This document shows positions 36,206 through 44,959 of a stretch of DNA of 64,000 nucleotides, piece by piece. Position numbers and translations under genes: made by a program. The DNA lies in NCBI GenBank assembly GCA_963975425.1, contig CAXBGS010000017.1, positions 62,001 to 126,000 of the forward strand, written 5' to 3'. Position 1 is the stretch's first letter, and every line of letters begins with the position of its first letter. This DNA is from CAXBGS01 sp963975425. GTDB lineage: Bacteria > Planctomycetota > Planctomycetia > Pirellulales > Pirellulaceae. Under the pieces are notes generated by a model. That model worked only from the letters and a program-made list of their open reading frames with translations, had not been told where the DNA came from and searched no databases.

Positions 36206-37260
36206 TGACCTGATTCTCCTGCATCGTCGGCGGAATCGGCTTGGGCTGATTCTGCGGTGTCGCTCGCCGACACGCGTCGCGCGCCCGGACGGGCCTCGCT
36301 TTCACGCACGATATTCAGGAACAAGTCTTCCATCGTGGCGGTCGGGTTGTCGATCGACTCGACATTGCCGCCGTGCCGGCGAATGACTTCGGCGATTTCG
36401 TTCTTGGCATCTTCGCCGAGCCCACGGGCGTGAATTTCGGTGATGTCTTGAACCTTGAGCAGATCCGAGACTCGACCGAGTTCCTTCAGTTCGCCTTGAT
36501 GCAAAATCGCGACTCGGTCACAGACGTCTTGCACATCGGCAAGTTGGTGGCTGCACAACAGAACGGTCTTGCCTTGGTCACGCAGTGCCAGGATCAAGTC
36601 CTTCATCTCGCGTGTCCCGATCGGGTCCAGCCCGGTCGTTGGTTCGTCCAGCAGGATCAAGTCCGGGTCGTTGATCAAGGCTTGCGCCAAACCGACCCGG
36701 CGTGTCATCCCTTTACTGTATTCACGCAGTTGTCGGTGTTTGGCCGCTTGCAGTCCGACCAAGCTGATCAATTCGTCAACGCGGCGGCGACGCTCCGCAC
36801 CCGACATGTCAAACAGGCGACCGTAAAAATCGAGCGTCTCTTCGGCCGTTAAGAATTTGTACAGATACGATTCTTCGGGCAGGTAACCGATTCGTTCGTT
36901 CTTTTGCGTTTCCGTGGCGTCCTTGTCGAACACCAAAACGCGGCCGCTGGTGGGGAACAACAGCCCCAGGATCAACTTGATCGTCGTCGATTTGCCGCTG
37001 CCGTTGGGTCCGAGCAGCCCGAAAATCTCTCCGGGACGAACTTCGATATCCAGCGACTTCAGTGCGTGAACCTTCTTACGACCCCAGAAGTCGCGGTATA
37101 TCTTGCTGAGGTTCCGTGTTTCAATAACGACGCCCGAATCATCGCTTTGGGAACCCGCATCGTCTGCCGCTGGTGACTGGGTCAATGTGGGTGAATTTGG
37201 ATCGGTTTCCACAGAATGGGTTTCCACAGAATGAGTTCTCTGAAATGACAACGTCGGCAA
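36202..37260 (-). CDS. ABC-2 type transporter ATP-binding protein
   Basis: The conserved part starts near VIETRNLSKIYRDFWG. Walker A is GPNGSGKST, then PEESYLYKFLTAEETLDFYG, signature EYSKGMTRRVG, Walker B LILLDEPTTGLD and switch LLCSHQ. This is the drug/Na/Gld-type exporter ATPase (DrrA/NatA/CcmA group). The open frame runs up to a TTG at 37392, but that would collide with the divergent folC, so a TTG at 37260 or GTGs at 37227/37212 are more likely. A 15-bp in-frame duplication (HSVET x2) at 37204-37233 argues that this part is translated, so I chose 37260. It heads the coupled three-gene operon. Confidence 0.9.
   Translation of the reverse strand: MPTLSFQRTHSVETHSVETDPNSPTLTQSPAADDAGSQSDDSGVVIETRNLSKIYRDFWGRKKVHALKSLDIEVRPGEIFGLLGPNGSGKSTTIKLILGLLFPTSGRVLVFDKDATETQKNERIGYLPEESYLYKFLTAEETLDFYGRLFDMSGAERRRRVDELISLVGLQAAKHRQLREYSKGMTRRVGLAQALINDPDLILLDEPTTGLDPIGTREMKDLILALRDQGKTVLLCSHQLADVQDVCDRVAILHQGELKELGRVSDLLKVQDITEIHARGLGEDAKNEIAEVIRRHGGNVESIDNPTATMEDLFLNIVRESEARPGARRVSASDTAESAQADSADDAGESGQ
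37204..37233 (-). repeat. In-frame 15-bp tandem duplication (HSVET x2)
   Basis: Two perfect copies of GGTTTCCACAGAATG lie side by side in the N-terminal region of the ABC ATPase. Confidence 0.9.
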
Positions 37261-37372
37261 GATCGATAAATGACGGATGCTGCCGCTGGGAATTTTTACG
37301 TTACTGTTGTTTTGGCTACGAGGCCCCGGCGGGAAGTGTTCGTGTTTTTGCCCTGATTCAGCTGACTTTGCC

Positions 37373-39034
37373 GTGAACAAAGATATCGCCAAGCAACCGC
37401 GGCGCGAAAGTGACGACCCGGAAGACGACCCAGGGTGCGGCGACCGCCCAATTTCGGCCGCTTTGCCGGATCATCCTTCGTTGCCGGATCATTCGCCTGA
37501 GGCCCCGCCGCTGGACGACGCAGCCCAGCCGCTGGGCGACGCAACCCAGCCGCTGGACGACGCAGCCCTGCCGCTGGACGATTCAGATGGCTATTCCCGG
37601 GCACTCCAGTTTCTTTACGATCGAATCAATTACGAGCGGATGTCGGGTAATACGGCTCGATATCCGTTCCGGCTCAGCCGCATGCGGCGTTTGTTACAGC
37701 GTCTGAGCTTGGCAAAATACCTGCACGCGACCGAACCCACCACCGATGCGGTGAAAAACGGCGCTCTGGAGCCGGATTCGGCCGCGATTGGCCGCACCGT
37801 CCCAATCGTGCACATCGCCGGGACCAAGGGGAAAGGATCGACCGCGTCGATGGTCGCCGCCGCTCTGACCGCGGGGGGGAATCGCACCGGGCTCTACACA
37901 TCGCCGCATTTGCACCGGTTGGAAGAACGTTTCCGTATCGATGGAATCCCATGCCAGCCAGGACATATCGTGAGGATGGTCGACCAGCTGCGTTCACTTT
38001 TGGATTCGTCACAGCGGTCACCGGAAAAAATCGGCACGTGTTCGTTCTTTGAATTGACCACCGCCATGGCACTGATGCACTTTGACGCCCAGGATTGCGA
38101 CGCGATCGTGCTCGAAGTCGGTTTGGGCGGACGGCTGGACAGCACCAACGTCTGCTCGCCGGCGGTTGTCGCGATCACGCCGATCGGACTGGATCATCAA
38201 CACGTCTTGGGCGACACACTGGAAAGCATCGCCACCGAAAAAGCGGGAATCATCAAATCATCCGCTCCGGTCGTTTGTGGGATTTCCAGTACCGATCCGG
38301 CGATGGAACAAGTCATCCGGGTCATTTCACAGCGTGCCGACGAACACGGCGCGCCGCTGTATTTGCGTGATCGTGACTTTCAATTTCAGCATTCCGATCA
38401 TCCCGATTGGGGCAGCCGCGTGCATTTCCGTGGCATCACCCCGCCGATGACCCATGACATGCGATTGGATTTGGCCTTGGATGGACGCCATCAGTCGGTC
38501 AACGCGGCAACCGCGATCGCAATCGTTGATTTGCTGCGCGAACAAGGCTTTGGGATCACCGTCGACGCGGCCGCGCGAGGTATCGGCCAGTTGCGATGTC
38601 CGGCCCGTATTGAACGTTTCTCGTTGCCCCACGACACGGTTGCAATCGTCGATGCGGCTCATAACAAAGATTCCATCGAAGCACTTTGCCGTTGTGTTCA
38701 GCGACGTCGGGGTGACCGAAGTGTCGCCGTCGTCTTTGGCACCAGCCGCGATAAGTCTGCCGGCGATATGCTGCCCCTGCTTGCCGAGGTTGCCGATCAC
38801 ATCGTGCTGACTCAGTTCGCAGGTAACCCCCGATTCACACCCACCGAAGAGCTGTTGCCGCTGGTACCGGAGTCGATGGAGCCGCAAACGCAGGTTGCCA
38901 AAGATCCGATCCAAGCCTGTCGCCAAGGATTACAAGCGGTTGGGCCGGGAGGCATGTTGGTCGTTTGTGGGTCGTTCTTCGTTGCTGCGGAAACGCGGCA
39001 GTGGATCGCCGAACAAGAGACGCGCATCGACTAA
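37373..39034 (+). CDS. folC: Bifunctional folylpolyglutamate/dihydrofolate synthase
   Basis: About 553 residues from a GTG at 37373; the frame is open from an ATG at 37277 but that N-terminus looks like a chance hydrophobic stretch and overlaps the divergent gene. After a Pro/Asp-rich extension of about 65 residues with 21-bp repeats the FolC core begins (YSRALQFLYDRINYERM). It has the P-loop HIAGTKGKGSTAS, TSPHLHRLEERFRIDG, EVGLGGRLDSTN, ITPIGLDHQHVLG, EKAGIIKS and VDAAHNKDS. It adds glutamate to folates in the cytoplasm. The repeat-rich extension is not usual for the family. The stop codon lies inside a 16-bp tandem array. Confidence 0.95.
   Translation: MNKDIAKQPRRESDDPEDDPGCGDRPISAALPDHPSLPDHSPEAPPLDDAAQPLGDATQPLDDAALPLDDSDGYSRALQFLYDRINYERMSGNTARYPFRLSRMRRLLQRLSLAKYLHATEPTTDAVKNGALEPDSAAIGRTVPIVHIAGTKGKGSTASMVAAALTAGGNRTGLYTSPHLHRLEERFRIDGIPCQPGHIVRMVDQLRSLLDSSQRSPEKIGTCSFFELTTAMALMHFDAQDCDAIVLEVGLGGRLDSTNVCSPAVVAITPIGLDHQHVLGDTLESIATEKAGIIKSSAPVVCGISSTDPAMEQVIRVISQRADEHGAPLYLRDRDFQFQHSDHPDWGSRVHFRGITPPMTHDMRLDLALDGRHQSVNAATAIAIVDLLREQGFGITVDAAARGIGQLRCPARIERFSLPHDTVAIVDAAHNKDSIEALCRCVQRRRGDRSVAVVFGTSRDKSAGDMLPLLAEVADHIVLTQFAGNPRFTPTEELLPLVPESMEPQTQVAKDPIQACRQGLQAVGPGGMLVVCGSFFVAAETRQWIAEQETRID
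37508..37582 (+). repeat. In-frame 21-bp tandem repeat in the FolC extension
   Basis: Three full copies and one partial copy of a 7-codon unit (PLDDAAQ, PLGDATQ, PLDDAAL, PLDD) in the N-terminal extension of FolC. Confidence 0.9.
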
Positions 39035-39081
39035 GACACGCATCGACTAAAACGCCCATCAACTAAAACGCACATTGATTC
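39018..39081 (+). repeat. 16-bp tandem array over the folC stop codon
   Basis: Four copies of a 16-bp unit, AGACGCGCATCGACTA then AGACACGCATCGACTA, AAACGCCCATCAACTA and AAACGCACATTGATTC. The first unit supplies the last codons of folC; the array then continues 47 bases into non-coding DNA with growing divergence. Confidence 0.88.
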
Positions 39082-39091
39082 ACCGGCGAGA

Positions 39092-39652
39092 TCAGGGAGC
39101 GATGGTGCTGATCGTTAGTTCGACGTCTCCGATCGCGAGCCCCAGTTGCTCGGCGATTTCAGATGACGTGTGACCTTTCTGCAGCAACTCTTTCAGGCGT
39201 GATAGCTGATCGGCGTCCAGCGCGAGGGCGGACGCCTGCCCGCCGCCGGCGGCGGGATCGCTCGGCGTGTCCATGCTCGCCTCGTTCGATTCCATCCGGC
39301 GCAACTGCTCGATTCGTTGGTCGGCCTGCCGGACCAGTGTTTGAACGATCGCGATCCGAGTGTCCAGTTCGGCCTTCAGATCCCGCTGCAGATCGAACAT
39401 CGCAACTTGCCAGCGCTGCGTTTCGACCGGGGCGTCGCACAGCGGCACCAAGGGTTGGGTCTGTTCGCGGATCGCTTTGAGTTCTTTGTTTGCTTGGCGA
39501 GTGCTGCGATTGACGCGTTTTCGCATCGCGATCTGCCGTCGCGCCAGCACCCATCCCAACATCACGAATCCGGCCACCATCAGCAACTGCGCGCCGCGGA
39601 TGTCGGCGAGCAGCAGTGGGGCGACTGCGGATGAAAACGCGTTGATGGGCAT
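39092..39652 (-). CDS. Small membrane-anchored coiled-coil protein with an HTH-like C-terminus
   Basis: About 186 residues from the ATG at 39652 (MPINAFSSAVAPLLLADIRG); upstream open frame to 39700 has no support. One transmembrane segment (about 22-38, GAQLLMVAGFVMLGWVLAR) is followed by basic residues and a coiled coil. The C-terminal LSRLKELLQKGHTSSEIAEQ region resembles the DUF2802/DUF6115-type helix-turn-helix ending. Function unknown. It diverges from the PPTase and converges with folC. Confidence 0.8.
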   Translation of the reverse strand: MPINAFSSAVAPLLLADIRGAQLLMVAGFVMLGWVLARRQIAMRKRVNRSTRQANKELKAIREQTQPLVPLCDAPVETQRWQVAMFDLQRDLKAELDTRIAIVQTLVRQADQRIEQLRRMESNEASMDTPSDPAAGGGQASALALDADQLSRLKELLQKGHTSSEIAEQLGLAIGDVELTISTIAP

Positions 39653-39976
39653 GGTCAATTCTCGACCGGTGATGAAAGATCTTGGATTGTCGTCTAACAT
39701 CGACCCAGAGGACGCCGGGACGCAAATGGAATTGAAACCATTCCGTTTCAGCGAACATTGACGATTATGCGGGCGTCTGTTGTCATTCGCCTGAATGGAA
39801 GTGCCTGATTTGATCAGCCTGTGGATGAAGCCTGTGTGCGGCTGGCCCGTTTCCTCTGGCCTGTTCGTCCAAACTTCACTGCCGGCGCGACCGCGATGGC
39901 GAGTGCTTAAGAGTCGTTCGAAACCCGCTTTTTAATCTGCCCGCTTTTCAATCTGCCCGCTTTTCAATCTGTTTGT
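39653..39976. other. Divergent intergenic region between the small membrane protein and the PPTase
   Basis: 324 bases without a gene. The last 50 bases hold a 16-bp tandem array that ends five bases before the PPTase ATG. No clear promoter hexamers seen. Confidence 0.5.
39924..39971 (+). repeat. 16-bp tandem array abutting the PPTase start
   Basis: Three copies of CCCGCTTTTCAATCTG (the first has a T for the C after the T-run) end five bases before the ATG at 39977. The array occupies the place where the ribosome-binding site should be. Confidence 0.92.
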
Positions 39977-40765
39977 ATGTCATCGGATTCTGCCAAACCG
40001 CTTTCCGACACCACGTCCGCCGCGACGATGCAACCGGTGCGGGTGTGGCATGCAACCAGTTCCACCGAACGGCCTGGCCGGATCGAAGCGACGTGCCAGG
40101 GCTGGCTGAGCGCCGAAGAGATCAAGCGGGCAGACCGGTTTCGCAAACCAACCAGCCGCAATCAGCACGTCGTCGGCCGCGGAATGGCGCGACGTTTGTT
40201 GGGTGAAGACAACGTGTCGCCCGAAGACGTTTGTTTTGCCGAAGAAACCTATGGCAAGCCCTACGTGGTCGCACCCGAGGCCGCCAAGCAACCGTTCAAC
40301 GTCGCGCACACCGACGGCTTGGTGATGTGTGGCGTTGGGAACGATCCATCGCATCTGCTGGGCGTCGACGTGGAATGCCTATGCCGCAAGACCGACCCCG
40401 GATTGGCCGAACGCTATTTCGCACGTCCGGAAGTAGATTTCCTGAAAAGGTGTTGCAGCGAACGACAGCGTCAGGACCTGTTCCTTCGCATTTGGACGCT
40501 GAAAGAGTCGTTCATCAAAGCAATCGGAACGGGCTTGCAGACGCCACTGGCAGATTTTGCGTTTGAAGATATCGAGAAAGACCGCCCGCGTATCAGGCTG
40601 CTGAATCCGTCACTGGACGATGGCCGAACTTGGAATTTCTTTTCCATTGAGCCACGTCCGGGGTTCATCGGGGCCGTGGCTGTCGCCACGCGGTGTCCGA
40701 ACGAAGCCGTGTCGGTCGACGTGAAAAGTTTCGACGATCTGATTCTGGCCGCAAACGGCGGATGA
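39977..40765 (+). CDS. Sfp-type 4'-phosphopantetheinyl transferase
   Basis: 262 residues. Family motifs are intact: FNVAHTDG (107-114), GVDVE with the Mg-binding Asp131 and Glu133, and WTLKESFIKAIG (W173, K176, E177, K181). The length of about 230-260 is that of the Sfp/AcpT-large class, which modifies the carrier domains of PKS and NRPS enzymes, in contrast to the 120-residue AcpS of fatty acid synthesis. It would transfer phosphopantetheine from CoA to Ser2169 of the PKS and Ser1058 of the NRPS. It lies 24 kb from them. It converges with the gene at 40769 with 3 bp between stops. Confidence 0.95.
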   Translation: MSSDSAKPLSDTTSAATMQPVRVWHATSSTERPGRIEATCQGWLSAEEIKRADRFRKPTSRNQHVVGRGMARRLLGEDNVSPEDVCFAEETYGKPYVVAPEAAKQPFNVAHTDGLVMCGVGNDPSHLLGVDVECLCRKTDPGLAERYFARPEVDFLKRCCSERQRQDLFLRIWTLKESFIKAIGTGLQTPLADFAFEDIEKDRPRIRLLNPSLDDGRTWNFFSIEPRPGFIGAVAVATRCPNEAVSVDVKSFDDLILAANGG

Positions 40766-40768
40766 TCT

Positions 40769-42925
40769 CTATGGCTCGTTGTCGGCGGTCATGACCAACA
40801 GATCCTGCTGTGCGTCAGGCCACTGGACCCACACTCGGAATCGAATGGGAACCTCGGTCTCGATGCGGTTGCACAGCGATTCCAGTTCGGCCAGTCGTTG
40901 AGAGATCTCTGCGATCCGTTGTGACTCTTGTTCGATCGCGTCACGTTTGGGGCTCAACATGCGGCGCTGGTCGCTTCCGGCGCGAGAATACATCGCGGCC
41001 ATCTGTGTGGACAACTGACTCAGCTGAGTCGCCCTTGCCGTCACTTGATCCGCCGCGCTCCGCAGCACCGGTCGCGAAATCAACTGCCAAGGCATCTTTG
41101 AATCCAATCGGCCGAAGGTCCGCACGCGGGCAGAAAGTTTTCGCGTGCAGCGAACGTCAAAGCGGATTCCCACCGCAATCGTCTCGCCATCGGTCGGCGT
41201 CAACACGGCCAGGCCGCGGGTGCGTTTGGGATCGGTCGTTTCCACCGGTTCGATCCAACCCAGTTCGATGCCATCACGATCTTTCGATTCGGTGGGCAAA
41301 TCAAAATCGATGGACAAACGTGTCACGCGTGGAGGGATGGGCGATGATAAGTCCCAACTTGGCTTCGCGTCGGATTGGTCGAACGAAATGCCATAGCGAT
41401 CGGAAACGATTTTGGGCCGCAAGTAAACCGTTTGGCCCGATGCGTCGATGAGTCGGGCGTGATGCAGCAGGCTGGCGGTCGAGGTTCGCTTGGCCGATTC
41501 GGTCCAGCGAAACGTCGATTGTCTTGGATCGCCCTCGCCCTGGACGCGGATGTTCGCCAGTACATTCTTGCGTTTTCCGTCGACCACATCCCACTGATCG
41601 CTCGCACCCGAGGCGTCTGGCCGTACCGCCAGGTCGACATTGAAAGGAAACTTCAGGGCGGGGGCGTTCAACGGAGATTCCAGCAAAACGATGTTGGAAT
41701 CCACGTCATCAATCTTGGGCAACTCGACCGCGGTTTCGCTCACTCGGCGAGTTTGTTGCGGTGACTCATCGGGTTCGTCTTTCTCATCGGATGCGGCCAG
41801 AGGGTCATCGCCCGCGCCGGTGGACAACATCGCTGAGGTGGTCATCGCCGAGGTGGTCGAATCTTCGCTCGACGGGGCCTCTGTCGATGTCGGTTCGCCA
41901 GCGGTCATTGGTGCTGTGGGACCATCGGAATCGGCGGTACTGGATGGGCTTGTTGAATCAAGATCGATGGACAGCATGGGCATCGATGGTGCAAGCGCAT
42001 CGAGCGACAATAGTTCTGACGATGGATCGACCGAAGCCTCGCTTGTGGACATGGCCATCTCGAACGTCTCCAGGGAATCCGTGTTGACGCTCGCGCGGTT
42101 GTCCTGTGAGGTTTCGCCAACGGGGCGTGTGTTCGGCGAATCTGCGCGAGTGTTGTGCGCGACGCCATCTTGGACCGGACGCGAACTGACCTGCTGGGCA
42201 ATGGGATCCGCGGGGCGCGAGGCTCGGTACAGAATCACGCCGATCGTAGCGGCGCTGGCCACCAGCAAGCCGCCAACGACCACACCGCGCAAGGTCTTCT
42301 TGGGCGCTGTCTTCTTTGGCTTTGTCTGATCTTGCTTGGTTGTCTTTTGCTCGGTCTTCTTTGAAGCGGTCTCCTTCGACGGCTCGGGCTCGGACGGAGT
42401 CATTGATTCCGACGAAGGACCTTGCTCGGGTGCATCGTTCGCGGCCGGCGCGGGCAAAGAAGTCGACGATGCATCAAATTGTTGCCGGAATTTGGCGGCG
42501 TGTTCCTGCGCGAGCTTCTGGATGTCTGGCGGGTGAATGTTTGGCGAGACCGAACTTGTATCAGCAGGTGGTTCGATGTGTCCTTTGACAACAAGTTCTC
42601 CGTCGGTGGCGACCAACCACTGCTCCACATCGATCGGCGGAACGGAGCGGTTTGCCATCAGCGCGGATGCGGCCTGCTGGTAAACATTGTCGCTCCACCG
42701 GTCCAGCACATCGCCGGGTGGCGGTCCCAGTCGCCGGACCAGTTGTGCCAGCGACTCATAGCCGGCCGACTCATAGCCGGCGGACTCCGAATCGGTCGAC
42801 CCAGAGATCGAGGATCCTGGTGCCGGGGATTCTCTCAGCAATATTTCGGTCGCTTCGGCGGGGGAGATTTCGCCGGCTTGGACTCGTCGAATCGCCGACT
42901 CGATGTTTTCGCGTTCGCTGGACAT
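40769..42925 (-). CDS. Membrane protein of unknown function with a disordered middle
   Basis: 718 residues from the ATG at 42925. The N-terminus (IESAIRRVQAGEISPAEATE) is helical and is followed by a Tyr-Glu-Ser duplication. A Lys/Thr-rich linker leads to one transmembrane segment (about 213-236, VVVGGLLVASAATIGVILY). The next 200 residues are Ser/Asp/Pro/Thr-rich and probably disordered. The C-terminal part is beta-rich (KFPFNVDLAVRPD..., DGIELGWIEP) and ends in a coiled coil with RRMLSPKRDAIEQESQRI. The single-pass layout with a cytoplasmic head resembles anti-sigma or regulatory membrane proteins, but I see no motif that proves it. Confidence 0.8.
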   Translation of the reverse strand: MSSERENIESAIRRVQAGEISPAEATEILLRESPAPGSSISGSTDSESAGYESAGYESLAQLVRRLGPPPGDVLDRWSDNVYQQAASALMANRSVPPIDVEQWLVATDGELVVKGHIEPPADTSSVSPNIHPPDIQKLAQEHAAKFRQQFDASSTSLPAPAANDAPEQGPSSESMTPSEPEPSKETASKKTEQKTTKQDQTKPKKTAPKKTLRGVVVGGLLVASAATIGVILYRASRPADPIAQQVSSRPVQDGVAHNTRADSPNTRPVGETSQDNRASVNTDSLETFEMAMSTSEASVDPSSELLSLDALAPSMPMLSIDLDSTSPSSTADSDGPTAPMTAGEPTSTEAPSSEDSTTSAMTTSAMLSTGAGDDPLAASDEKDEPDESPQQTRRVSETAVELPKIDDVDSNIVLLESPLNAPALKFPFNVDLAVRPDASGASDQWDVVDGKRKNVLANIRVQGEGDPRQSTFRWTESAKRTSTASLLHHARLIDASGQTVYLRPKIVSDRYGISFDQSDAKPSWDLSSPIPPRVTRLSIDFDLPTESKDRDGIELGWIEPVETTDPKRTRGLAVLTPTDGETIAVGIRFDVRCTRKLSARVRTFGRLDSKMPWQLISRPVLRSAADQVTARATQLSQLSTQMAAMYSRAGSDQRRMLSPKRDAIEQESQRIAEISQRLAELESLCNRIETEVPIRFRVWVQWPDAQQDLLVMTADNEP
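42752..42781 (-). repeat. In-frame 15-bp tandem duplication (ESAGY x2)
   Basis: Two perfect copies of CGACTCATAGCCGGC (minus-strand ESAGY units) followed by a degenerate third in the N-terminal part of the membrane protein. Confidence 0.88.
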
Positions 42926-43234
42926 GAAGGACAGTTTACGCGATCAGGCGGATTGGTGATCAAGCTGTCACCATTTGGATTTTGCAGCGGTGGCGGCGGG
43001 ACGTTCTCCGCGTGCATGCCGATCCTTCGTCAAAGTTTTCCTAGTTCGATCGAGAGGAATAACCAAACCTTGGGGGGCGATTGTGCCGATAAGTCCGCCT
43101 GGAGCGGTTGTTCCACGAAGTCGGATCGTATGGAGATCCGTCTGCACAGGACAAATGCGGCCTCAGCCGCGGAGAAGTTTGTGATGCACCGAATGACTCA
43201 GTTGAAATCAAATTGCCTTTGCAAAGGATCTGGC
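42926..43234. other. Divergent intergenic region upstream of the beta-barrel gene
   Basis: 309 bases. An ATG at 43184 is in frame with the beta-barrel gene but the signal peptide favours 43235. I see no clear promoter hexamers, hairpin or repeat here. Confidence 0.45.
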
Positions 43235-44752
43235 ATGCTTGAGAATGCTCGCCGTAGTTTCCAGCTCGCCAGTTTCACGCGGGCAACGTTCAGCCTGGTA
43301 ATGCTCGGTCTGGTATCGTTCGGCCTGACATCGCTGAACATTCATTCGGCACATGGCCAAGTCGTCCAAGCCGATGCGGACTATGCGGCCGCCGGCTATG
43401 TCACTCCTGCGGGAATGGCTCCGCCGTCGATGTATCAAGGCCCCGTGCAGCCGGTTGGTTTTTTCAGCGGCGTGCCGTCGAACAATTGTGACACCTATGG
43501 TGGCTGCGATGGCGGATGTGACGGCATGAGCGGGTGTGATTCCTGCGGCACCGGTTCGGGCGGCCTGCTGGGACGCATGGCCGGCGGCGGAAACTGTGGT
43601 TGCGGCAGCGGTATCTGCGGCGGTGGCTGTGGACTTTCCAATCTGCGTCACATGTGTCTGTTCTGTCGCGGCAGCGGGTGCAGTGCTTGTCAGATCGTTG
43701 GCAACGGCCAGATCTTGGGAATGCTGTCCGCCCTGTTGCCTTACAGCGAAGCCGGGTTGTGTTCGCAGCGTTGGTATGACTTGTCGGCCGAAGCCGTTTT
43801 CTTGTCGCACGATACCGGTGGATTCAACGGTGCGGTCACTTCGCTTGGTAATCAAGGCCCAATCGTGATGAGTCTTTCCGATGCCGATGCCGGCGACGAT
43901 CTGGAAGCCGGTGTGCGACTTTCGGGTGCCTTGATTTTCGGTGCCGGTGGCAACATCGAAGGAACCTGGATGGGCGGTCACGAATGGAGCAGCAGTGCGT
44001 CGGTTTCCGATACAGGTGCGGGGTTGTACTCATTCATCAGCGATTTCGGCAACTTGCCCGTTCCGGGTGGTCCCGGATTCGACGATACCGATCAGTCGCT
44101 CCGTCAAAGTATCAACGCCACCAGCGAATTTGACAGCGTTGAATTGAATTACCGGCGTCGCACCGTCGGCCCGTACTGCCGGTTCCAAGGATCATGGTTG
44201 GTCGGTTTGCGTTATGTGAAATACGACGACGGACTGCTGTATTCGACCCTGGGCACACAAAACAACACCGGTAACGGTAACCTGCCGCGATTCTTCTCTT
44301 CGGACGAAGAAACCGAAAACAAACTCTTCGGTGCACAGCTCGGATTCGATCTGTGGTGGAATGTGATTCCAGGTGTGAACGTCGGTGTCGGTGCCAAAGG
44401 TGCATGGCTGAAGAATGACGTCGACCGTCACTCGGTGTTGACCGCCAATTCGCTGGGCACCAACGCGACCCCAGGGACTCGCACGGTTCCAGGTGGTGGC
44501 GATGAAACCGGCACCATTTTGGGCGAGTTCGAAGCCAAGATGGTTTATCGACTGACGCATTCCTGGTCGGTCAAGTCGGCCTACTACGCGATCGCGGTTG
44601 ACGACATCGCCTTCAGCGGTGTGGATGTGGAAAGCAGCCGAAGCTTTGCCGACGTGATTAACGGGAACGCCGCTGTTTTGACACCACGATCGGTGACGTT
44701 CGATTCGCTGGTTGTGCAAGGATTTTCTGTCGGTGCCGAATACATTTGGTAA
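43235..44752 (+). CDS. BBP7-like outer-membrane beta-barrel protein with a Cys-rich head
   Basis: About 505 residues. The ATG at 43235 gives MLENARRSFQLASFTRATFS and a hydrophobic core ending HSAHGQ, a signal peptide. Residues about 83-155 hold 19 Cys in C-x-x-C and C-x-G-C spacings among Gly and Asp. The rest is amphipathic beta with the BBP7-family traits (AEAVFLSHDTGG, GVRLSGALIFGAGG, VELNYRRRTVGPYCRFQGSW, GLRYVKYDD, FGAQLGFDLWWNV) and ends with the aromatic-terminated SVGAEYIW typical of barrel proteins. It should be assembled in the outer membrane. A terminator follows within 30 bases. Confidence 0.92.
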   Translation: MLENARRSFQLASFTRATFSLVMLGLVSFGLTSLNIHSAHGQVVQADADYAAAGYVTPAGMAPPSMYQGPVQPVGFFSGVPSNNCDTYGGCDGGCDGMSGCDSCGTGSGGLLGRMAGGGNCGCGSGICGGGCGLSNLRHMCLFCRGSGCSACQIVGNGQILGMLSALLPYSEAGLCSQRWYDLSAEAVFLSHDTGGFNGAVTSLGNQGPIVMSLSDADAGDDLEAGVRLSGALIFGAGGNIEGTWMGGHEWSSSASVSDTGAGLYSFISDFGNLPVPGGPGFDDTDQSLRQSINATSEFDSVELNYRRRTVGPYCRFQGSWLVGLRYVKYDDGLLYSTLGTQNNTGNGNLPRFFSSDEETENKLFGAQLGFDLWWNVIPGVNVGVGAKGAWLKNDVDRHSVLTANSLGTNATPGTRTVPGGGDETGTILGEFEAKMVYRLTHSWSVKSAYYAIAVDDIAFSGVDVESSRSFADVINGNAAVLTPRSVTFDSLVVQGFSVGAEYIW

Positions 44753-44781
44753 TCGGACCTGAACGCAAGGCCACTCTTAAG

Positions 44782-44812
44782 ACCCGTTTGGTGAAACCAA
44801 GCGGGTTTTTTT
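44782..44812 (+). terminator. Rho-independent terminator of the beta-barrel gene
   Basis: ACCCGTTTGGT-GAA-ACCAAGCGGGT forms an 11-bp stem (one G-U pair) followed by a run of seven T, 30 bases after the stop codon. Confidence 0.93.
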
Positions 44813-44931
44813 GTGGACTTACGCCCCCCAAAAGTGGTGATTTCAGCGTTGGGTTGAAATCGGGTGATCCGGTTTTGCGGCGCAAGATTGGAACTTTGCA
44901 GCCCCCGCAGCGTCCTAGAACCCGCGTTTCG

Positions 44932-44959
44932 TTGACACCCCATGGGGTGCAACTAGAAT
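44932..44959 (+). promoter_or_regulatory. Sigma70-like promoter with a palindrome in the spacer
   Basis: TTGACA (44932-44937), 16-bp spacer, TAGAAT (44954-44959). The spacer contains the perfect palindrome CCCCATGGGG (44938-44947), an operator candidate. It points at the large exported protein 45277, leaving a leader of about 310 bases. Confidence 0.6.

Noticed and set aside
37277..37372. Hydrophobic N-terminus of FolC from the ATG at 37277 as a membrane anchor
   Set aside because: FolC is cytoplasmic and this stretch overlaps the N-terminal codons of the divergent ATPase; chance frame more likely.
41640..42329. 229-codon plus-strand frame opposite the membrane protein
   Set aside because: Ser/Asp-rich low-complexity shadow; the minus strand has a transmembrane helix and ordered domains.
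43208..43981. 257-codon open frame antisense to the beta-barrel gene
   Set aside because: Thr/Ala/Ala repeats arise from the Cys/Gly-rich sense strand; no start signal or family match.
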